Below, in pieces: positions 62,847 to 64,000 of a DNA stretch of 64,000 bases. The translations under genes and the position numbers were made by a program. The notes beneath the pieces are model-generated. The model was not told where the DNA came from, ran no database searches, and was given only the letters and a program-made list of their open reading frames with translations. Source of the DNA: JAMXLG01 sp963765935 (GTDB taxonomy: Bacteria; Vulcanimicrobiota; Vulcanimicrobiia; Vulcanimicrobiales; Vulcanimicrobiaceae); NCBI GenBank assembly GCA_963765935.1, contig CAVXXX010000004.1, positions 186,001 through 250,000 of the forward strand. Reading direction: 5' to 3'. Every line of letters starts with the position of its first letter. Position 1 is the first letter of the stretch.

Positions 62847-64000
62847 CTACGATACAGCGGCGGTTTCGCGCACGGCGGCGGCGTTGAAGTATGAAGCGCG
62901 CGGGTGGTGCATGATGATGGCGGCCGTCGATTGTTCGGGGACGATTTGAAACGCTTCGGTCAGCGTCACGCCGATGCGATCGCCGGCTTCAAGGACGCGG
63001 AAGGCGATCTCGTGTTGTGAGAGATCGGGGCAGGCGCCATAGCCCCACGAATAGCGTTTGCCTCGGTCGGGATCCAACCGTAACTCCGTGCGGATGCGGC
63101 GGTGGGTCCATTCGGCAAGCGCTTCCGCCGACTGCACCGAGAAGCCGTGCAGGAAGTACGATTCGCTATAATCGCCCTTTGCTTGCAATTCTTCCGTGCG
63201 TTGCGCGGCGACGGTTCCAACGGTGACGACTTGTAACGCAACGACATCGATGCCTTCGCCGTTGACGGGTTCACGCAGGTAGTCGGCAAGACAGAGATGA
63301 TCGCCGCCGATTTGGCGCGTAAACGGAAAGCGCGCGATTTCGCGCGAGCGATTCCGCGGATCGTAGAGGATGACATCGTTGCCGATGCCGGCCGCCGGAA
63401 AATACCCGTACGCAACTTTGGGAAAAAGCAGTCCGCCACGCGCCGCTTCTTGTTGGTAGCGGTGCAGCCGCGGCTGGAATTCATCGCGCACGAGCGCCTC
63501 GAACGCTTCACCCTTGGTGTTGCTCGCGCCCCAGGAGAGCCGGTAGAGACTCTTCAGATCGAAACAGGGCCAGAGCTCTTCTACATCTACCGTTTCAAGC
63601 GTCTCCGGACCCCAGAACGGCGGCTGGGGAATGTCGACGTGCTCGCTCTTTACCGCGGAAATCGACGGCATTTCGCTTTGATGCACAGTCGCGTTGCGCG
63701 CGCGATCGCGCTGTGCGAACGCTTCCGCTCGAATCCGCTCGACGAATGCCGTGCGCGTCGTACCATCGTTCGTCAAACGATCGATGATGTCGAGCCCTTC
63801 GAAAGCATCTTTTGCGTAGAACAATCCCGGTTCGAAGAACCGCTCGCCCTCGTCGAGCAACGCGATGCGCCGTCCAAAATCTCGGTTGATCGCAGCACCG
63901 CCGACAATGACGGGAAACTGCAAACCGCGCGACTCCTGCTCTTGAACGCAGATCGGCATTTGTTTGCTGGTCGATACGAGCAGCGCAGAGAGGCCGATGG
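62847..64000 (-). CDS. metH: Cobalamin-dependent methionine synthase, C-terminal part (partial)
   Basis: The frame runs off the right edge; 384 residues are visible. Reading starts in the B12-binding domain (A-I-G-L-S-A-L-L-V and PVIVGGAAINRDFG, the end of the Rossmann-like cobalamin fold). The activation domain follows: P-P-F-W-G, VAYGYFPAAGIGNDVILYD, and the S-adenosylmethionine-binding KRYSWGYGACPDLSQHE. The E. coli motif is R-x-x-x-G-Y-P-A-C-P, and the GYGACPD here matches it. MetH methylates homocysteine using methylcobalamin. Its need for B12 fits the B12-uptake cluster upstream. The remainder lies beyond the window. Confidence 0.88.
   Translation of the reverse strand, partial: IGLSALLVSTSKQMPICVQEQESRGLQFPVIVGGAAINRDFGRRIALLDEGERFFEPGLFYAKDAFEGLDIIDRLTNDGTTRTAFVERIRAEAFAQRDRARNATVHQSEMPSISAVKSEHVDIPQPPFWGPETLETVDVEELWPCFDLKSLYRLSWGASNTKGEAFEALVRDEFQPRLHRYQQEAARGGLLFPKVAYGYFPAAGIGNDVILYDPRNRSREIARFPFTRQIGGDHLCLADYLREPVNGEGIDVVALQVVTVGTVAAQRTEELQAKGDYSESYFLHGFSVQSAEALAEWTHRRIRTELRLDPDRGKRYSWGYGACPDLSQHEIAFRVLEAGDRIGVTLTEAFQIVPEQSTAAIIMHHPRASYFNAAAVRETAAVS

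Overview
The window is 64 kb of moderately GC-rich DNA from a diderm, flagellated, respiring bacterium. An outer membrane is implied by a TonB-dependent receptor and an outer-membrane beta-barrel protein, motility by a flagellin gene, and an aerobic-type respiratory chain by a complete 14-gene complex I operon. Gene content and style resemble uncultivated Eremiobacterota/WPS-2-type genomes, but that placement comes from memory and was not tested. There is no rRNA, tRNA, CRISPR array, prophage or classical IS element.

Layout. 1-1.5 kb: end of a MATE exporter, a DUF4383 membrane protein and an inositol-monophosphatase-family enzyme. 1.5-12.3 kb (minus strand): a surface-appendage locus of three secreted subunits, a PapD-like chaperone, an outer-membrane usher-like barrel and a 1471-residue tip-adhesin candidate. 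It is read from two sigma-28 (FliA)-type promoters. 12.4-14.2 kb: a divergent flagellin gene with a third sigma-28-type promoter. 14.2-17.1 kb: an M-box Mg2+ riboswitch and terminator controlling a PRC/MgtE-N/CBS protein and an Nramp-like transporter lacking the usual metal-binding Met. 17-25.5 kb: a PAS-GAF-GGDEF protein, a PucR-type regulator with glutamine synthetase, a histidine kinase coupled to a PLP decarboxylase, an aldo/keto reductase and RidA. 25.5-26 kb: a GIY-YIG gene bracketed by inverted pairs of a short interspersed repeat. 26-41.8 kb: a TPR lipoprotein-like exported protein, a MarR regulator and nuoA-N, with a perfect TGTGA-N6-TCACA palindrome against the nuoA start. 42-52.6 kb: small membrane and exported proteins, a CPA1 antiporter, cobU, an ion channel, a trypsin-like protease, hflX, and a B12-uptake set (btuF divergent from a cobalamin riboswitch-btuB-btuC-btuD). 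52.6-64 kb: a CHASE3-PP2C phosphatase, phosphohexomutase, a double-GTPase dynamin-like protein, nagA, a cyclopropane-fatty-acid-synthase-like methyltransferase, an unknown exported protein, a TauE/SafE permease and the 3' end of metH.

The most interesting theme is the appendage locus: subunits and giant protein share a DFG motif and a C-terminal Tyr-Thr strand, and they share promoter architecture with the flagellin. A second theme is Mg2+ homeostasis in which the MgtE sensory half is detached from a channel and paired with an Nramp-family protein.

Quality caution. At least nine frame breaks can be located in otherwise well-conserved genes (flagellin, nuoG, marR, the GGDEF gene, the usher-like gene, one subunit). 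All are of the +1 class, which looks like residual insertion errors of a long-read assembly rather than gene decay. Such genes are given below as single CDS spans with the break positions.
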